Source: Trichoderma breve (Eukaryota > Ascomycota > Sordariomycetes > Hypocreales > Hypocreaceae). Taken from it: a stretch of 64,000 nt of DNA. Below the pieces are notes generated by a model. That model made no database searches and had not been told where the DNA came from. It saw only the letters and a program-made list of their open reading frames with translations. Shown here in pieces: positions 23,919 to 38,100 of the stretch (its first letter is position 1; every line of letters starts with the position of its first letter). The translations under genes were made by a program, and so were the position numbers. The DNA lies in NCBI RefSeq assembly GCF_028502605.1, contig NC_079233.1:1550001-1614000 (forward strand). Direction: 5' to 3'.

Positions 23919-26900
23919 GATGCGTATCTGATATATGGTGGTGATCGGTTATTTGAATCAAAAGCTGGCACAAGATAGCACTGTTTGCTGTTGCAGTCGA
24001 ACTCTGCTCTGGTTCCAGATCGTTTTACTGGGATATCCTCGAGTTTTTATGTCGAGAATACGGCAGCGAAAGACAGCCTATTAGTATGTCGGTCGCTGCT
24101 CTTACTCACTGCTGCAGCCTCAAGGTAAATGCGTGAATGGGAGAGGACAGGAGAGAGACCGGGGTGGTATTCAGCGAGGAATGAAGAACAAAACATGGAC
24201 CCAGCTCTACCTGCTGGGTAGAGATGTAGACTACTCATCTCCTATTTCGCCGGGAAACGCAGAGGAACTGATAGAGCTCTGCGGTGATGGTCGAGCTCTG
24301 ATTCCTCTTGTCGCACACCCTACATCTCCCCACCAGCCTGTCAAGCCGCCGCGTGTGTGCATATATGCGGTGCTTGGCCAGAAGGGCCGTAATAGGATAA
24401 GGTGCTGTCCAGGATGGACCTGGCAGGATGACAGCCTCAACCCTACAAACTGTTGGTACATGGCATTCCACCAAGCTGCTGCAGCCGGCCGGAGGACTTT
24501 AAACCTCCCAGAGGCCCGCCTGGTGGTGAGGCGAACTTAGGGTCCTGCCGGGGCATGGCCGGATGAGGTTCGACTTACATTAGCCCGCTTGTTTATGGAG
24601 TAGAGGGAGGGGTGCCACCGCGCGTAAATATGTGCCCCCCTGTCGAGACGAGCCACCGTTGAGGAATTGGGAGGGGGGCAAGTACTCGTACTGTACCGCG
24701 CTCCGGAGCTGCATGAAGCGAGTCTTACAGGCACTTGTAGTAGTACATGATGCCGCTGTCCTGCACCAAGATGGAGACTTGGTGTCAACCAGTTACTTCA
24801 TTTGCTGCACCGTTGGTCCATCATCGACGGCGAGAGAAGAGAAGAGAAGAGAAAGGAGGGTAGCTTTTCAACGGAGCCACGTCCGAACCAACTGCATTCG
24901 CTTCCTCAGCTGGGGTTAGACTCCAAGGATGCCCGTACTCCCCAAGCAGGCCAGCGCATACATGCAATCACAGTCGATACTTGTGTTCTGTCATATCTCG
25001 AGGTGTTTCTGCAAATGCTAGAGGGCATTGGAAAATCCCATTACTGCGCCACCACGTGTCTTCGTGATGCGAGGCCGTTGTGGATGTCTGTGATTATACG
25101 TGTGAACGAAGCATAAGTTCATGTGTGAAGCCTCGCCGCCGCTGGGCATCAATAGGTGACCAAGCTGGTTCGTCGTTTCTTCAGGTAGGCATTGGTATTA
25201 CAAACGGAGATATCGAGATGTGGCTTGAGGGCGTCGTCCCCTTCGGCGCGGGCCGAGCGAAAGCTAGTATTTAGTATATTATTCTTTTGATACTCCAAAA
25301 CAATGCGTTGTTCCATTGTGAATCACTTCCGTCCGTCCCTTACGTATCCAATGCTTTCACTGAGTCCCTACTCATACTTGCATTGCTCATGCCTGTCGCG
25401 GTGGTGCTGAGGATGGGTACTGCACACATACCGTTGCAGCTCGAAAGATAATGCAGAACATCCGGAGATGTCCAGTTGCTCAGGCCCGCCTTGTACACAT
25501 GAAGTACAGGTACGAGCCCGCAGCTCTAGTGGAGCGAAAGAAATATGCAAATCAGTCGCTTGCAAAGGCAGGGCAACGGAAATGGGTGGCGTGGGTCTCT
25601 CGAAAAGCTCGATTGGGCACTTGGTGCGAGTGGGATGAGGATGGCGAATATCTAAACGACAACCAAGTCGATCTCGATTTCCATGGACCTGACCAAGCAC
25701 CAGATAAGGCCCATTGCCTCACACCCATTGATTTCCAAGCGGACATGTATGCAGGCAATTGGAACGCAACAGTTGCGCCTTGATACCGAACGAATACAGC
25801 TGCATGGATAGCGAACAGCAACCTCCAACCGCCGATGCATACTGCGCTCCTACTGAGAACGTTGGCTGACAGACCGACCATCTGTCCGCATACGATACAA
25901 CCTGCTTAGTATTAGCACCAGTGGCTTCATCAAAATAGCCGCCGATTGCTTACCCTTACAAGCGAATGAATAGGGCTTGATCCACCATATTGGTTTCGGC
26001 TCGCTCAACACACCCCACGGCCCCTGCATCATTGTACTGTAATCTTCTGCGGCGCCGTCCCAGATGATCCTTGTGATGAACGGGGAATTACTTCTTGCTG
26101 GTCAAATATCGGAAAGTTTTTGAATACACACAAGCAAAGTCTTGTGCGAGTGGCGGGGCCGTTGCTCATGGCACTGCGACTGCCTCTTTGGTGTTAAATC
26201 GTCCGTTACGGTTGTAATCGGAGCTCTAGCGGAGAGCAGATATGGGAAGATTGTCTTGTCTGTTCGTGCTACGTCACACACGGCCGGCCGGGAGCATATA
26301 CGAAGATGGGGGGACCTGCCGGGCGGAATACACCCGCGGTCCGAAGTGCGACGAGCGAAGCATGCGAAAGCGTGTTGTACAACATGTTTGCTTTCTATGC
26401 TAATATCCGTGGCACCATCGATCATATCAGGAGTCTTGAGCCTCAAGCGAAGGGCAACGCGGTGCTGCGCTGCCGGCAGTTTATGTCTGTGGGGTTACAT
26501 CCAGCTGGGGCCCTTTTTCAGACTGCATACGTACCTTGGAAAGGTATGAAAGAAACAATATTGATGGTGATGCCGACTGGGATGGACCAGCCACGGCGTA
26601 TAGACGTTGTACAATTTTCTCATCGAGCAAGTTTCAACAGTGGCAAAGACTGGCTGGTGCTTTTGCAATTGACTGATTTTCCGTACCAAGACCTACCCTC
26701 GTTTGGCAAAGGGAAATATTGCTGCTAGCGCTGAGCTGAGTGACGACGTTATCCCCGTTTTGATGGCAACTGTCAATAGCACAAGTGACAAGTAGTAAAA
26801 TGTCGTTGTGGGGTCTGTGCTTGCAATGCCTGCAGGAATATGACAGATGATATCCCCCGGTCTGATGTCGGTACCGATCCTGTGTCACCATATGCAGGAG

Positions 26901-29900
26901 CATCAACTCCAGAGCTTTGTTTACAAAGAGGGATCAATTCATGCCATTCGTGGGGGATATATCCACAGGACAAGGCCGAGCTCTAATCAAGCATGCACTG
27001 ATCGATCTGTTCAATGGGATGAACGGCCGAGTAGACGTGTGGGACGTTGCTCTCCGTGCTCTGCATCGGAACGTTCAGGGGCAACTAGACGGGAAAGTCG
27101 GAGTAGCAATACTTGCCATGGAAAACTTGGATACAAAATCTGACTGCATGTCCTGCTCGCAAATACTAGCAGCATGTTAGTAGATGCAGCTAATGTATGG
27201 AAGTACGGAGCAGCATTCCGGTGGATGTTGGGGGAGGGGTTCGCAAGACGATCACGAGCAGACGAGGCTTGGTGATCGAGATTGACCCCATGTCTGCGCT
27301 CAACGACTTGATTTTAGCAATTTGTGCTACAATCAGTGGATACAAATGTGTCTAAGAGCTGACTTTACTCACGGATATTCACTTGTGAAGGGTTGCAGAG
27401 TCATGAGGAGGAGGTCCCAGATCGGCCCGTTCCACGAAAGTGCAATCTGGTTTTCCCCTGAGTAAGAACCGGGAAATGACATGCCGTAATTGTCTCAAGT
27501 CTGCCGCCTGGTCATCGAGGAGATGTGGCCAAGGCATCTATACTTTTGTTTGTCAACTACTGCACCTGCGTCTTGCCAAGCAGGCCAGCCGCTTTGCGTG
27601 CTTACTATATCTATCAACCTGTGTACCGAATCGATGGAAAGACGGAGAGGGTGTGGTGGCAGTCAATCTGACTGGGTGCTCCAGCTTCGGGGCTGTGTCT
27701 CATCGCCGAGGATATGGTTGTCTGTGACAATGATGCATCTAGATGGGGCCGATTCTCACATGTCACGATCGCCGCCTGGGTCGGTGATAAGACGCTTCTT
27801 CTGATCGAGTTGCTGTGTATGGATGGTTGAAGACGAAGAAGAAGAGCCAGAATGAAGAAAGATCAAGAAACCTGTCCTGGATTTCATCACGTGCTGTGTA
27901 TCGAGTACGGAACTTGGCCGTGGAAGTTGGAGGCAAGTGCCTCCCAAAGCTTGTACAGGAACTTTCAATGTTCCTTTGTCCCAGCTTTCCAGCTCCTTCT
28001 ACGGATCGACGTCTCTGTGCCTGGCTTTCTCAAGAACGGCAGGAAAGCGAGCCGCGGCCCCACTGACACGCGACTGAGCGCCCGCTGGTAGGCAACAAGT
28101 ACTAGGAAGAGCACAGAGCCCGGGGGCATGCGTACCTGTACGATCCATACCTAGAAGACACGCCTGAAGAATTGTGGTACGTTTACCTCCTGGCTGTTTA
28201 GGCTATACTTCTGCAGTACCTCAGATTGTACCAAAGGTACGTATAGGTAGGTAGTGGGATGCAAAAGCAGGAGACACCTACCTACGTACCTACCTAAGTA
28301 CTAAGTATCTATCGATAGAAAAGGATTTTGTGACGTTTTCCCTCTCTCATCAGGGGATTCAGCTTCAGATCAACTACCACGTCCGTACAACACCAACACT
28401 CTGATCGGCAGCTAGTCCGACATACTTCCCAGTTCTGGACGAGAAGCAGATGCCTAGATCGGCTTCGTACGAGTGACAACCTGGGCGTTATTGACCCACG
28501 CCGGCTGCGTCGCGGCGCGCTCGTCAGCAAACTATATCGAGACGGGTTGACGAGGACACGTCAGATCCGCATGTGCATCTGACAGCCAAACACGGAATGA
28601 ACAAGATCGCCAACCGCTCGTTGGTGCTGATGAGCAATGGCCGTTGTCTGCTTCCACCAGATCCAATTTCCTGCAACTGTGCCACCTCGCACTTTCGGGC
28701 CACCAGGACGTGCCTAACAGGTGCTTACAACATTTCCACGGGTTATAAGTTGCTGGAATACGAAGAGAGAAATGCAGGCAGCAAATATCAGCACCAAGAA
28801 TACTACGTGGACGAGTATTGTATTACGACTAGTAAGCTACCTGGTATGCATCCATCCAGATGGGTCTACGGCAGCTCATACAAGTCTGTGCGACATGTCG
28901 ACAAAGGATACGTACACATCGTACGAGCCACTGTGGAGGCCGTTTTGCTTTCGTCGTCCCATCAACCGAGGATGAGGGACAAAAATTTGTGAAACCAAGG
29001 GAGCTTCACTTTCTATGAGGCCTAATGAACTTGGGCTTTCCACCTTCAGGACCGCTTCTGTCATGTGGAAAGTCACTCAAGAGAATCTTGGCAGGCTTTG
29101 CAGATTCATTTGCGGATCAGGAAAGCCAAGGATCCGAGAAGGGGTGTAATATTCTGTGCCCCATCACATATCACTCTTGCAAAGAGCAGATTATGCAGAG
29201 AGCCCTTTCCACCATACAAGCGCGGAACACAAGTACACTTGACGGTGGGCCTCTGACAATAGCAATGCCGCAGCTATTGTCGGGAATAGCCAGCCAATAC
29301 AAGCGCCAAGGACGAAGCTCGAAACACAGAGTAGTACAAGTGTCGCTTAGCAGTAGCCAGGGCGTCGAGAACTGCCGTCGTAAGTTGTGGAATGTGAGTT
29401 ACTCTCGTCTATCCCTGAAGCTTCGGCCTTGTTAACCCCCCTTCTTGAATTGGTGAAGTATAATCAAACGCAACGGCGCAGTAGGCCTCCATTTGTTAGC
29501 GCCCGCCAACTGCAATGGCTCTTTCACCCAACCCTAGCCTGCCACCATTTTTTGCATGGTTTCTCTTCTCTTCTCTATGCTCCCAGCTCTAGTGTGAACA
29601 AACTGCGGGATGACCCGAGCGGCGGGGTTCCTTGACTGACGACAATTTAGTACCCCACGAGCGTTGCAAATCAAAATTGACTGGCATCAAGATGCTGCCA
29701 TTATCCCTGATTCAACTCCAAATGGAGCTCGGCTTTTCCAACCTTGGGTCACACAGAGCTTAGGTCCCTCGCTATAACGATCCTCTGCCCTCCAGACTTG
29801 GCATTGTTAAAGCAAGACGACAGAAACTGGATAGAAGCCGTGCAACTTCGTCAGAGTTAGCCGTGCATCCTCAAGTTAGCGTCTCCGTTCATGCCCACAA

Positions 29901-32900
29901 CCGATCCCAGAGTGGGCACAAGACGACAGATGCTACTGTATGGAGTGCTTTGAAGCGCCTGGATGTGTGAAATGAAATGTGAGCAAATCCTTTCGTCCAC
30001 CAATGGGTATCTCGTGAGATGGCATCCGCATATCTATCCATCACAAGGTATGGGGCACTCCGGACACCCACTTCCCGGTTTTTAAATTATGTCTTTTCCT
30101 CTTTCACAACTGTGCAGCACAATCCTTTCTTTTAGAACTTTTGAGAAGCGACCAAGTCTTCCTAACCGAAGGCAGATGGGACTGGTCTCGCAAGGCAGAA
30201 ATGCTTTCTCATAGCTACCTAGGATGCGCCCAGCTACCTTGGGCGAGGAGTTGCGCCTGAGTTAGCCCCTCACTACCGCTTATCTAGCCTTCCGGATGAA
30301 GATTGCATTTGTGGGTTTCTAACAAGAAATTTATGTAATTGTTTTCTGGTAGGTTGCCCTGCTCCCGTTTCCAAGCCATTCCTTGAGGCCCTTATACCCT
30401 GCGTTCTGAATCCTGGCTGTCCGGACCCCGGCTCCTGGCATGGAGAATTCATTGTTCGAGTGGCCATCACATAAATACGCACCAGCTCTGTCCTATGAAG
30501 AGGGGCCGAGGTCGCTGAGCCGCCCCATGCTGTCTCAATAAAGTGACATGTCATGCTTGGCTGTGGAATTGTCCTCATCGTTGGTGGGTGATAGTCAACC
30601 TAGGCAGTCTTGAGAGCTGGCAGAGGCTCCCATTAACAGCACTGCTGACTCAAGCCATTCGTCCAATGGCTTATTACCCAGCTCACCGAAAGCTTGGATG
30701 ATGATGAAGTCGGGCTACCAGTATTACGCACAATTGTGAGTATTTTGCGGTGATTTCTTAGCACGAAGTTTTGTGGCCGACATCGCTAATCCAAGCCTAG
30801 CAGATAATTATGCGGATGGAACCTGGGGTGGCAACGAACCCCCTTTCGAGAACTATCTGCTTAGAAGATCATTTACGAGCAATTGCAGTTGGCTATCCTT
30901 GCTGAAATTTGTTTACTAAAAGGCGTGTACCCTAACAATGTCCAACTGCTTGCCATTGGGGTCTGAGATTGTCATATCTGTCACTGCCAACACGTTGCGT
31001 GGCCAAGCAAGTTACATTGTTGGCCATCGATGCCGCGGATCTCGAGGGAATAACTCAAGACGCGGATGCCATTCATCGCGACACACGACGCTATCTGTAA
31101 AGAGAAACACGACAAGGAAGAGCCCCGAGCTTGCTTGCTTGCTTTACGCCATATCGTATATTTAAAGCACAATCTCGATCTGGTTTAGTCTTGCAGCTGA
31201 AAGATTAACACCCCATCCTATCTAGAGCAAAGTGGCATTCATGCAGCCTGCCTGTCATCATAGCTTGAGTACCTGCAAGCCGGGCATATTCCGACAGGCC
31301 GTACGGGTTTTGGTGCTTACTCCTTCGTAATTGTACACCGAACATTGGTTAGTATTAGGGCTTGCATCTCGTACACCCCCAAGTACAACAAGAGACTTAT
31401 GCATCCATGTCTCTCAGAGCAACTCACACTCACGACATGCGAGTATAGCTTCAGTGCTATTAAGTACGATTCCTTACACACTAGGCCTCTGTCCTTTACA
31501 ATCCATGACACATGCCGCCCCCCTGAGATCTGCAAGTCAGCCGCTGCTGCGGATATAAAGCAGGCTTTAACATCTTCGTTCATCATGCGTAAGAAAAACG
31601 TGGCACAAGTGACAGTCAGGGCTTTGATGTCCGCAGACTAGAATATGCGGAGGTGGGCAAACCACAGCACGACATCACATTCCATTCTTTGTGAGCTTCC
31701 TGCATCCAGGCATTGACAGGTGGAGGAGCCGTACTGGCGCACTAATGGCATTGCATGAACCCCATCGCGGAGGAATCTATCCAAGTATACCATATACCAT
31801 GGCATACAGCATGTACGGAGGACTCTATGCATCAAAGAGGGGGCGTCTACATAAGGTGCATGGGAGCAGCAGGATGTCCCATCTTGCACCTCGCTTAGCA
31901 AACTGGGTTGCCAGCAGGAACGAGAAGGGATATGCAACACCATTATTGGATACCGCCCCTAACATCAGATGCTTTTGACAGGTTGTACAATGCAACATTA
32001 TCACATTGTTCCTTCTGCGCATCAGGCCCAACAGAGGGAGCCATGGGTTCGCTGTCATGCACGGGTAAAGTCAATGGATCCATACATGAGAAACGATTCG
32101 CCAGAAGCAGAAGCAGATGATTGATAAGTGGAATGCGATTCTCAAATACTAGGAGTTTCCGTGACGGCGATTCTGCCTGCCCCTCGGCACTAAGAAGCTG
32201 AAGCCGACGTGGTGCATGCATGCATTCCCCTGCACGCCTTGTCAAGCAGAGCCAGAGCTTGTTTAACACGACATGCCCCTCTTCGGACGGCCCCCCTTAT
32301 CGGGCATGACGGAGAATAGACAATTGCTGGCTTACATGCAATTTGATTGATAATGGTGGCCTCGCTATCACATTTCTTTGTTACCTGACGCAAGAGCTCT
32401 TCCTCGAGCTGCCATGCATGACCGAAAAGTGACAGAGTTTAACAAATTAAACCGACGATGCCGAATCATGAACAATATCAAGGAGTCATGATGCTGCCTA
32501 GCACTACAATTAGAAAAAGGGGGGAGTGCATGAATGTGACGTCTTACATCTGGGATCGGTGCCGCTGAAGAATTTTAGATCAAGATATTACTTGGCACAT
32601 ACTTACGGAGGATCGTGTTCAGTTGTGTCATACTTGGCCACTGAGATCTGCTCTCGGTAAGTATGTATGGAGGGTGGATTGGATTGGTTTGAACGAGTTG
32701 ATAGGGCGCCCCTTTTTATGAACTAACTGATTCGCTTGTGATGTTGAAGATCAGCATTGTGTACCAGGACGACATTGTACACTCTTCTTCAGACTGGCTT
32801 GGGCAATTGAGAAAGAGGGATTGAGTTTTTACTTGCTTGAATATCGCTGATGTTCTCTGAGTACTCGATACTGATACTTTTGAGAGTTCTTGTTGTAGAT

Positions 32901-33293
32901 ACCTCTGAGGTTCTACACGGAATACACCTTACTAGGTGACGACGATGCGAGATATTGTTTGGCCGTTCGAACACGCACCCGAAGGAAGACAATTTGAGCT
33001 CTCTAGGTCTGATATGATATATCTGTCTTCTACCACGACTGTCTAAACTTGTTATATCTGTTGAAGATCTATCGCCAAAAAATCTTCTGCGTAGTCTTTC
33101 TTGTCTGGCTTCTTCTGAACATTGTAAACAAAAAAGGGAAATCGAATAAAAAAAAGGCAGTATGCAAAAATGAAAACTGATTTTATGAGCCGTTGAACCT
33201 CAGACACGCATCTGACTTGGGCCGGCATTTTGATTGCGCCGTGTTTTCCACCTCCAAACGCCCCCGTATGTATCTTTTTTTAGTCTACCCAAC
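23919..33293. other. Gene-free stretch of about 9.4 kb
   Basis: The largest interval without a convincing gene in this window. Frames such as 25451-25783, 26306-26728, 28573-28992 and 29025-29435 (all plus strand, 110-140 codons) are single-exon, domain-less and overlapped by equal-sized frames, so I reject them as genes. Base composition is mixed, not obviously the AT-rich pattern of RIP. There are a GAGAA microsatellite near 24833-24855 and an imperfect inverted repeat at 28236-28290. No transposase, reverse transcriptase or tRNA was recognised. Confidence 0.45.
28236..28290. repeat. Imperfect inverted repeat of GGTAGGT / ACCTACC units
   Basis: GGTACGTATAGGTAGGTAG (28236-28254) is followed after about 20 nt by CACCTACCTACGTACC (28275-28290), its reverse complement apart from a two-base insertion. 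Similar ACCTACCTAGGTAGGT-type low-complexity tracts are common between genes of Sordariomycetes. It could form a hairpin; no function is implied. Confidence 0.5.
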
Positions 33294-34342
33294 CTAGTTA
33301 TCCCAGAAGCCCGGGAACAGGTACTCGACCTTCTTCATGGCCTCAGGGTTCCTGCCAGCAGGCTTGGTCATGAACTTGACAGGGCCAGAAGACGCACCCT
33401 CCCAGTGCTTGGCCAGGACAAGGTCGCTGTGGTCCAGCTTGGAGAGCTGGTCCAGAACACCGCCAACAAGACGCTTAGCATTCTGGCTGTTGGCCTGCAT
33501 GTACTTGATAACCATCTCGACGTTGACGTCCTCGTATGAGTGCCAGCAGTCGTAGTCGGTAGCCATGCAGATGACCTGGTAGGAAAGCTCAGCCTCGCGG
33601 GCGAGCTTGGCCTCGGGAAGGGCAGACATGTTGATGACAGAGCCACCCCATGAACGGTACATGTGAGACTCGGCACGGGTGGAGAATTGGGGTCCCTCTG
33701 TAGTTAAAGAGAAGTTAGTCAAGCGGTAACTTTACATCAGTTTTAGGTAAATGCATTGACGAACCCATGCAGATCAGGGTGCCCTTGTCATGGAGCACTA
33801 CGCCATCACCCTCCATATGCGCCGCACAGGTCTTGACAATATCTGCCAGCTTCTTGTCGAATGGGTCGGCAAATCCGACGTGGCCTACAACACCACCCTC
33901 AAAGAAGGTGAACGGCCGGATGCCCTTGGTGCGATCGATGACCTGGTCGGGAATCACAAAGTCCATGGGCTTAATCTCCTCCTGCAGGGAGCCCACAGCG
34001 GAGAAGGCAATGACGCATCGGACACCGAGGTGGCGGAGAGCAGCGATGTTGGCCTGGTTGGGAACTTCGTGAGGCGCAAACTGATGGTGCAGACCGTGAC
34101 GGGCGAGGAAGGCAATGTTGACACCGTTGTGGGAGAGGATGGAGATGGGCGAGGCGGGAGGTCCCCAAGGGGTGATGGGGTTGACGACAGCAATGGGCTC
34201 GTAGCCCTCGAGCTGGGCAAGGCCGGTGCCACCGATGACGGCAATGTGGACGGGCTCTGTATAATCGAATTAGAGTCACATTGGAGATGACAGCAGGGGA
34301 GATTTGCAACATACGATCGAAGGTAGTGGGGAGGTCGGACAT
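33294..34342 (-). CDS. MEU1: S-methyl-5'-thioadenosine phosphorylase
   Basis: Exons 34342-34315, 34256-33765 and 33697-33294 give 307 aa; introns are 58 and 67 nt. The first exon codes for only nine residues and joins as FDQPVHIAVIGGTGL. Family hallmarks follow: the phosphate-site loop GGTG, SILSHNGVNIAFLARHG, the RxxGVRCVIAFSAVGSLQEEI core, LICMEGPQFSTRAESHMYR across intron 2, INMSALPEAKLAREAELSY and the C-terminal MATDYDCWH. This is class-I (PNP/MTAP) nucleoside phosphorylase; it splits methylthioadenosine from polyamine synthesis into adenine and methylthioribose-1-phosphate for methionine salvage. Length and motifs are complete. It diverges from the ataxin-10-like gene across 0.8 kb. Confidence 0.96.
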
Positions 34343-35164
34343 GGTGACTGCTAGCTAGTGATTGAAGATTAGCTAATGCGCCTACAAATGAAAACTGAAA
34401 GCTGAGCATTTTACCTAATGGGTATGTCTATGCTTGTAAAAAGAAATAAAATAGAAAAGAAGAGGCTTGGAGACTGGCAATGGTGATGTTCTTGGAAAGG
34501 CCGCAGGTTCTAGGGAGCAAAAAAAGCTACCAAGCTGGACTTACCCCTCTATCGATAGTGATGGAGGGGCAGGATTTTCTTAGGCACTCGTTGGATAAGA
34601 GGTTCAAGCAAAGAGCACGCCATCATGGAATTAGGTTCCTATCAGCTTAGTCCGCTTATGTGATATTTTGAGGTGAAGCAGCTCTATAGATAATCTATAA
34701 TACGTGAAAACTCAATACGTTCAATTGGTGACATTTTGAGGATGCTGGCTGAAGTGCTGGGAGTAGGTCTAATACTATTTGCGCAGTACAGGGCACCCGC
34801 CTATATCCTTGTCCTTCAATGGGATGGGGGAAGAGTTGCTACCGATCTGGTTGACACGGAAACGCCTTCAGCCTGGACAATCGCTCAAAACAACATACTC
34901 TGCACTCTATTCTAGCATTGATACATCCATTTTTTGGGACAAGACAGAGGGCAAAATACACTGTAAAGCTCCCTCCCATTGCCTCGTCATTTATTCCCGA
35001 TATAGCGGGGTTATGTGCTTACCAAGCCGGCAACTTTTTTTTTTTTTGCGGGCCATTTCATTGCTTCATAAACTACAGGGCAAAATTATATTAGAGATAT
35101 CCAGGCTGCTCACGCGCGCATCATCAATTTCACTCGCCTCGAGACTTCAACATCAGCCGCAGAT
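34343..35164. other. Divergent promoter region
   Basis: This 0.8-kb stretch lies between the start codons of the MTAP gene (minus) and the ataxin-10-like gene (plus). It includes a CTATCGATAG palindrome near 34552 and a run of 13 T at 35035-35047. No gene seen. Confidence 0.5.
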
Positions 35165-38100
35165 ATGAGGATGGCGGAGACGGTTGATATCAATGATACT
35201 ACCATTCTTGGGCAAGATGTAGTATCAACGCGGCCGAGCGAAAATGGTGGCGACAACTCTGGAGAGACCATCGAAGAGCGATGCTTCTCAGCCGCTCTCA
35301 TCTGCCTGGAGGGCCATTTCACACAGTCTCCTCCCATGGGCCCTCAAACCACGGCCAGGGTGAACTCGATGATCTCCAAGACGCTGGAAAAGACTCACAC
35401 ACTTAGGAAAGCCAGGTAGGATCCCGTAATCTGCAGCAAGATACTATGTCGCTAACCTGCATCGATGGCATCAAACAGAGAGGCCTTGGCACGGAATGTA
35501 GCAATCTGGATATGGCTGACAAGGATCTTTGCTGCTGCGATCCCAAGCTTGACATCGCGATCAGTGGGACCCCTATCGGCATTGAACGATCCTGATAAGG
35601 GAGTCAGTCCTCAAGAAAGCACAGCCTTGATCGTCCTCAACCATGTCTCTGTGAAGGAAGATCTGGGCACCCTCATCAAGTTGATGCACATTGCGCGCAA
35701 CCTCCTTGTTAATGCTGAGCCCGAGGTTCCTCAGGACATATGCGCCGCAGTGCATTTTGACCAAATGGTCTACCAGACAATTATCCTCTGTGTTAACGTC
35801 ACGAGTAAAGGCTACGACGGAGAGATATTGGACGAGGCCCAGAGACTAAAGCTCACAGACATTACTGAATTATGTATGTGCAGCTGACTTCTTTTTCTTA
35901 TACGGAGAAATGGATATATGCTAATCCCTCTGTCAGATAAAAAACTGCTTGTGACTTCGCTGCAGCAAGTTCACAACTGGACTGCCAAGCATGATCGCAA
36001 CAAGATGTCGTTCTGGTTTGATGTCCTCTTTGACGATGACGGTGCGCTATCGGGACCTGAAGAGATCATGACAGACGGCTCGGGATTCCGCCCAGATGCG
36101 GCTAAGCACCAAGTTCAGCACTGGCTGGATCGGAATTCGAAAATGTGCGACACAGCGAGGAAGCTACTTAGACATTACGCCGAAAACCATGCAGACAAAC
36201 CTCCAGGAAACTTGGCTCCCATACGGCCACTGGCCTGGAACTGGCTTCCGGAAACCCTTGATCCCACTTCCATTATCTTAGATGATGACTCTGAAAAGGT
36301 CAACCCGGTATGGAAGCCGGATGAACCGGACAAGTACCAACAGGACAGGTTGTACGCTCGTGTGTCCCGTGAAATTGATACATGGTGGCTCCGAGCGCGG
36401 GATCCGAATTATGAGGATTGGGTAGTTGGCATGCCATCCGTGGAGTTTGCGCAGTCGCGTACAGAGCATTGCCGCAACAACTTGGTTCATCGATATGCTC
36501 ATTCCTACCGGGCGGACCACTCCCCGCCTCCAGAGGGTGCCGAAGAGGACCTCTCTGACCATGAGCACTGCCATGAATGCCATGAGTGCTATCTCCGTCA
36601 CCACCATCACCACGAGGATGATCATGAATGCCATCACCACCACCATGATCACGAACACGACCATGAACATGAGCACGACCATGAACACGACCATGTGCAC
36701 GACCACGATCACGAACATGACCATGACCATGACCATGACCATGACCACGACCACGACCACGACCATCATCACCACGAACATGCTGCATCTGGCAATGAGG
36801 TTGAAGAGTGCGACCACCATCACCATCATCATCATGATAATGAAGACGACCACCACCACCATCACTGCCACCATCACCACCATCATCATCACCATGATCA
36901 CGACTATCCCCACGATTACATGGACGACATGATGGACGACGAAGAGGTCGATGATGACGAATCGTATGGAGATGGTCCATTGACTGGTCTTTTGACAGAG
37001 GTGCCTAATATTCTCGATCCAAAGCAGATTGAAGCATTGCACATGATTGTCAAATCGTGCATTCTCGATCATGCAGGATCCGGGTTGACACGTGCGGGAG
37101 AAAACTTGCAAAAGACTCGATGCAGAATGTTTCTTGCGCTGGACTGTGGAAAGAGCCTACTACGTGAGCTGCTTGTATTCATTGCTGTGTGGGATAAGGA
37201 CGAGCAAAGCCTTATTTTCCAAGTCACAACGCAGATTGTCGAGGCTATTCACCACAGCGCCCTGGTGCCCTATGCGTGGAATTCTCTAAGAATCCCCAAG
37301 GACATCATCTCCCCGGCGCAAACAGTTCTCTTGCGTCTTGTCAACCATATGCTTCGGGCCCGTGCCGCCAGTTCTACCACACAGGATTCCAAGGACCAGA
37401 CCAGAGATCTCAAATTAGTGCACTTCTTCTTTAGCTTTTTCCGGAGCCGCATCGTCCCCGAGTGCGCGGCTCTCATGCATTTACAAGCTCAGATTCGCGA
37501 GGAGAATCGTGATCCCGCCGAGTTTCCGGTCGATAGCTGGGATATGGAACGAGCCAAGGATGGGCTGTCCCAGTACCTGGAATTTCTCACGACTGTGGCC
37601 GAAATGGTGGACATGAGGCCTCATCTTATCGAGTGGCAGGCTATCTATGATCTCATCACGATCCTCAGCAGCCTAGAGGCCGCCGTGCCGAAGAAACCAC
37701 TTGTCGAAGTGCCTAAACGCGCCCCAGCAGCAGAGAGCACATCTAACGCCAGTAACAATGCCAGCAACGACCCGATGGTGGAACGGCCATACGCAACTGG
37801 AGACGAAGGCGTATCTCCATCACCCCCACCGCCCCCTCTGCAAGAGCCGGCTCACAAGTTCCCATGGTCTGGCATAAAGGGCCAGATATTCACCATCATT
37901 GCGACGCTGTTGCAGCCACCACCTGGGCAAAGTACTCCGGGTAATGCCCAAGTGCAGATGCAAATGATGAAGTACAACGGCATTGTGCCGCTGCTCAACT
38001 GCTGCGCATATGACGACCACAATCCATTTGCCAAGGAGCGAGTTACTATCTGCTTGAAATGGCTATTGGATGGTTGTGAAGCTGCCAACAACTTCTTCCG

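Noticed and set aside
26142..26728. Two overlapping plus-strand frames (135 and 140 codons)
   Set aside because: They overlap in different frames without a family or splice support.
36278..37111. 277-codon minus-strand open frame, Met/Val-rich
   Set aside because: It is the reverse of the His-rich coding tract: CAT/CAC read backwards as ATG/GTG. The plus strand has family matches on both sides.
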